Below, piece after piece: positions 62,100 to 64,000 of a stretch of DNA of 64,000 nt. Source of the stretch: Comamonas sp. lk. Its GTDB lineage: Bacteria; Pseudomonadota; Gammaproteobacteria; Burkholderiales; Burkholderiaceae_C. Below the pieces are notes generated by a model, which saw only the letters and a list, made by a program, of their open reading frames with translations, did no database searches and was not told the origin of the DNA. The stretch is taken from positions 1-64,000 of the forward strand of contig CAMELV010000017.1 in the NCBI GenBank assembly GCA_945925985.1, written 5' to 3'. Within the stretch, counting starts at the first letter, position 1, and each line of letters begins with the position of its first letter. The position numbers were made by a program, and so were the translations under genes.

Positions 62100-64000
62100 A
62101 TGGAACCGGTGGAAGTCACATTGGACGCCAAGTACACGCGCCTTAGCGGCCGGGTCTACCTGTCAGGTACACAGGCTTTGGTCCGCCTGCCACTTATGCA
62201 GCAGGCCCGTGACCGTGCCGCCGGTCTAAAGACGGGGGGCTTCATCTCCGGTTACCGGGGCTCCCCACTGGGCGGCTACGACCGAGCCCTGTGGCGCGCA
62301 CAGTCGCTGCTGCGGGCGAACAACATCCACTTCCAACCGGGGCTCAATGAGGACTTGGCTGCCACATCGGTCTGGGGCAGCCAGCAATCGCATTTATTCC
62401 CGGGACCGACGGTCGATGGTGTGTTCAGCATCTGGTATGGCAAAGGGCCGGGCGTGGACCGCAGTGCCGACGTGCTCAAACACGGCAACTCGGCGGGCAG
62501 TTCGCGCCATGGCGGTGTTCTGGTGGTCGCTGGCGATGACCATGGTGCGCAGTCCTCGACACTCGCGCACCAGAGCGAACAAATTTTTTCAGCCGCAATG
62601 ATCCCGGTACTCAACCCTGCGACGGTGCAGGACTATCTGGATTACGGCCTGTACGGCTTTGCGTTGTCTCGGTTCAGCGGTTGCTGGGTCGGCTTCAAAG
62701 CCATCACTGAGACGGTTGAGAGTTCCGCGTCGATTGATGTCGGGCTTGACCGCCTGCACTTGGTGGAGCCAAATTTCGATGGTCCCGTCGATGGCCTCTC
62801 CATCCGCTGGCCAGACGCGCCTTTAGACCAAGAGCGCAGGCTGCATGGTCCCAAGATGCGGGCAGTGGCCGCATTTACGCGTGCCAATCCGATTGATCAA
62901 ACCATATTAGCCTCGCCCCAGGCGCGTCTGGGCATCATGGCCACCGGCAAAGCCTACCTTGACGTGCGCCAGGCACTGGAACGCTTGGGCATTGATCAGG
63001 GTCGCGCCGAAGCCTTGGGCCTGCGTGTGTACAAAGTGGGTATGACTTGGCCCCTGGAGGCAGAAGGTACCTTGAAGTTTGCGCGCGACCTGCAAGAAGT
63101 GTTGGTGGTGGAAGAAAAGCGCGCTCTGATAGAAGACCAATTGATTCGAATTCTTTACCAGTCACAGGCAGCACATCGTCCGCGCGTGGTAGGCAAGACC
63201 GACGAGCGTGGTCTGTCACTGCTGCCGAGTGACGGTGAGATCACGCCGATGATGGTAGCCCGGGTGATCGTCGCTCGGCTGGACGCTTTGGGTGGCGCAT
63301 CAGCCGGCTTGCGCCAGCATTTGGTGCAAGCCGATGAGCAGGCGCAATCGGTTGGCAACTGCGGGCTGACGACCCAACGCACGCCATTTTTCTGCTCGGG
63401 CTGCCCCCACAATACGTCCACCCAATTGCCCGAAGGAAGCCGTGGTCTGGCCGGCATTGGCTGTCATGGCATGGTCCAAATGCTGCCCAAGCGAAATACC
63501 ATCACCATCACACAGATGGGGGGTGAGGGGGCGACCTGGATAGGCCTGGCCCCGTTTTCCTCGCAGCGTCATGTGTTCCAAAATCTAGGTGACGGCACCT
63601 ACCAGCACAGCGGCCTACTGGCCATTAGAGCTGCCGCCGCTGCGGGCGTGAACATCACCTACAAGATTCTTTATAACGCGGCGGTCGCCATGACCGGCGG
63701 TCAGGCGATCGAAGGTGGCCCGAGCGTTGTTGACATCACGCAGCAGGTAAGGGCGGAGGGTGCGAAAAAAGTCGTTGTGGTGACCGACGACCCAGACAAA
63801 TACCCCAAAGACGTCGGATTCGCCACAGATGTCGGCATCTACCACCGCAAGGACCTCGACCGGGTCCAGCGGGAGCTGCGTGAGATACCCGGTCTGACGG
63901 TGTTGGTCTACGACCAGGGCTGCGCGGCTGAAAAGCGGCGCACGCGCAAACAGGTGTCAGACGCCATGTCCAAGCGTCACGTGGTGATCAACGCTGCGGT
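62100..64000 (+). CDS. Indolepyruvate/2-oxoacid ferredoxin oxidoreductase, fused form (5' part)
   Basis: The frame is open to the end of the window (over 630 residues seen of about 1,150-1,200 expected). It begins VTLDAKYTRLSGRVYLSGTQALVRLP, then GGFISGYRGSPLGGYDRALW and the long pyrimidine-binding and TPP-binding domains with FCSGCPHNTST near 430 and GIGCHGMVQMLP. This is the fused alpha-beta-type enzyme that oxidatively decarboxylates indolepyruvate or branched-chain 2-oxo acids with ferredoxin as acceptor. ATG 62100 is chosen because GGAG lies 9 bases before it; in-frame ATGs at 62073 and 62085 are possible. Divergent from psuK. Confidence 0.9.
   Translation, partial: MEPVEVTLDAKYTRLSGRVYLSGTQALVRLPLMQQARDRAAGLKTGGFISGYRGSPLGGYDRALWRAQSLLRANNIHFQPGLNEDLAATSVWGSQQSHLFPGPTVDGVFSIWYGKGPGVDRSADVLKHGNSAGSSRHGGVLVVAGDDHGAQSSTLAHQSEQIFSAAMIPVLNPATVQDYLDYGLYGFALSRFSGCWVGFKAITETVESSASIDVGLDRLHLVEPNFDGPVDGLSIRWPDAPLDQERRLHGPKMRAVAAFTRANPIDQTILASPQARLGIMATGKAYLDVRQALERLGIDQGRAEALGLRVYKVGMTWPLEAEGTLKFARDLQEVLVVEEKRALIEDQLIRILYQSQAAHRPRVVGKTDERGLSLLPSDGEITPMMVARVIVARLDALGGASAGLRQHLVQADEQAQSVGNCGLTTQRTPFFCSGCPHNTSTQLPEGSRGLAGIGCHGMVQMLPKRNTITITQMGGEGATWIGLAPFSSQRHVFQNLGDGTYQHSGLLAIRAAAAAGVNITYKILYNAAVAMTGGQAIEGGPSVVDITQQVRAEGAKKVVVVTDDPDKYPKDVGFATDVGIYHRKDLDRVQRELREIPGLTVLVYDQGCAAEKRRTRKQVSDAMSKRHVVINAA

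Noticed and set aside
1..64000. CRISPR arrays, tRNA or rRNA genes
   Set aside because: No regularly spaced repeats, tRNA arms or rRNA segments were recognised on either strand by eye; a dedicated scan was not possible.

Overview
The window reads as a chromosomal segment of a Betaproteobacterium, most likely Comamonadaceae (Rhodoferax/Polaromonas-like). This is inferred from protein resemblance, high GC, and three copies of an intergenic repeat of a type I associate with that family. I could run no database search, so the taxonomy is an inference.

Left part (1-20 kb) is mainly housekeeping. The first ~150 bases are the end of an IS21-family insertion sequence that has cut off the 5' end of an H-NOX (haem gas sensor) gene; its partner hybrid histidine kinase follows. 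Next come an oxidative-stress set (rubrerythrin, separate 54-residue rubredoxin, FAD reductase), the malic enzyme MaeB, and a secreted RNase Sa-like ribonuclease with a barstar inhibitor. A lptD-surA-rsmA operon points left, with amgK divergent from it. Then rsmE, a 30-codon ORF, an MFS transporter and chaC. On the minus strand follow a 37-codon ORF, a thiol dioxygenase, a crotonase-fold protein, an M20 peptidase and an alpha/beta hydrolase, chained by short overlaps except for a 38-base gap between crotonase and peptidase.

Middle part (20-59 kb) is a dense accessory catabolic island. It has two complete dipeptide/opine-type ABC importers plus an orphan Tat-type binding protein, a Cys-containing homologue of glycine/betaine reductase subunit B beside a class III CoA-transferase, and a second such CoA-transferase. 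It also has two class III aminotransferases, an aldehyde dehydrogenase, a crotonase, two YtcJ-like amidohydrolases, an amidase, two BisC-like cytoplasmic molybdoenzymes, an acyl-CoA ligase with two tandem hotdog proteins, a four-domain rhodanese and a TTC38-like protein. Two TetR and one IclR regulators are present. Most activities occur in pairs. Shared and local palindromes upstream of these operons suggest one co-regulated system. My inference is uptake and stepwise breakdown of an amide- or amine-bearing compound, possibly containing an S-oxide or N-oxide, by de-amidation, transamination, aldehyde oxidation, CoA activation and hydration. The substrate cannot be read from the sequence, and I know of no described pathway with this exact set.

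Right end (59-64 kb): a psuK-psuG-hydroxypyruvate isomerase operon (pseudouridine salvage plus a sugar-acid isomerase), then the start of a large fused indolepyruvate/2-oxoacid ferredoxin oxidoreductase that runs off the window. No rRNA, tRNA or CRISPR was seen. No gene-free stretch exceeds 300 bases; the longest, 7546-7831, is described below.
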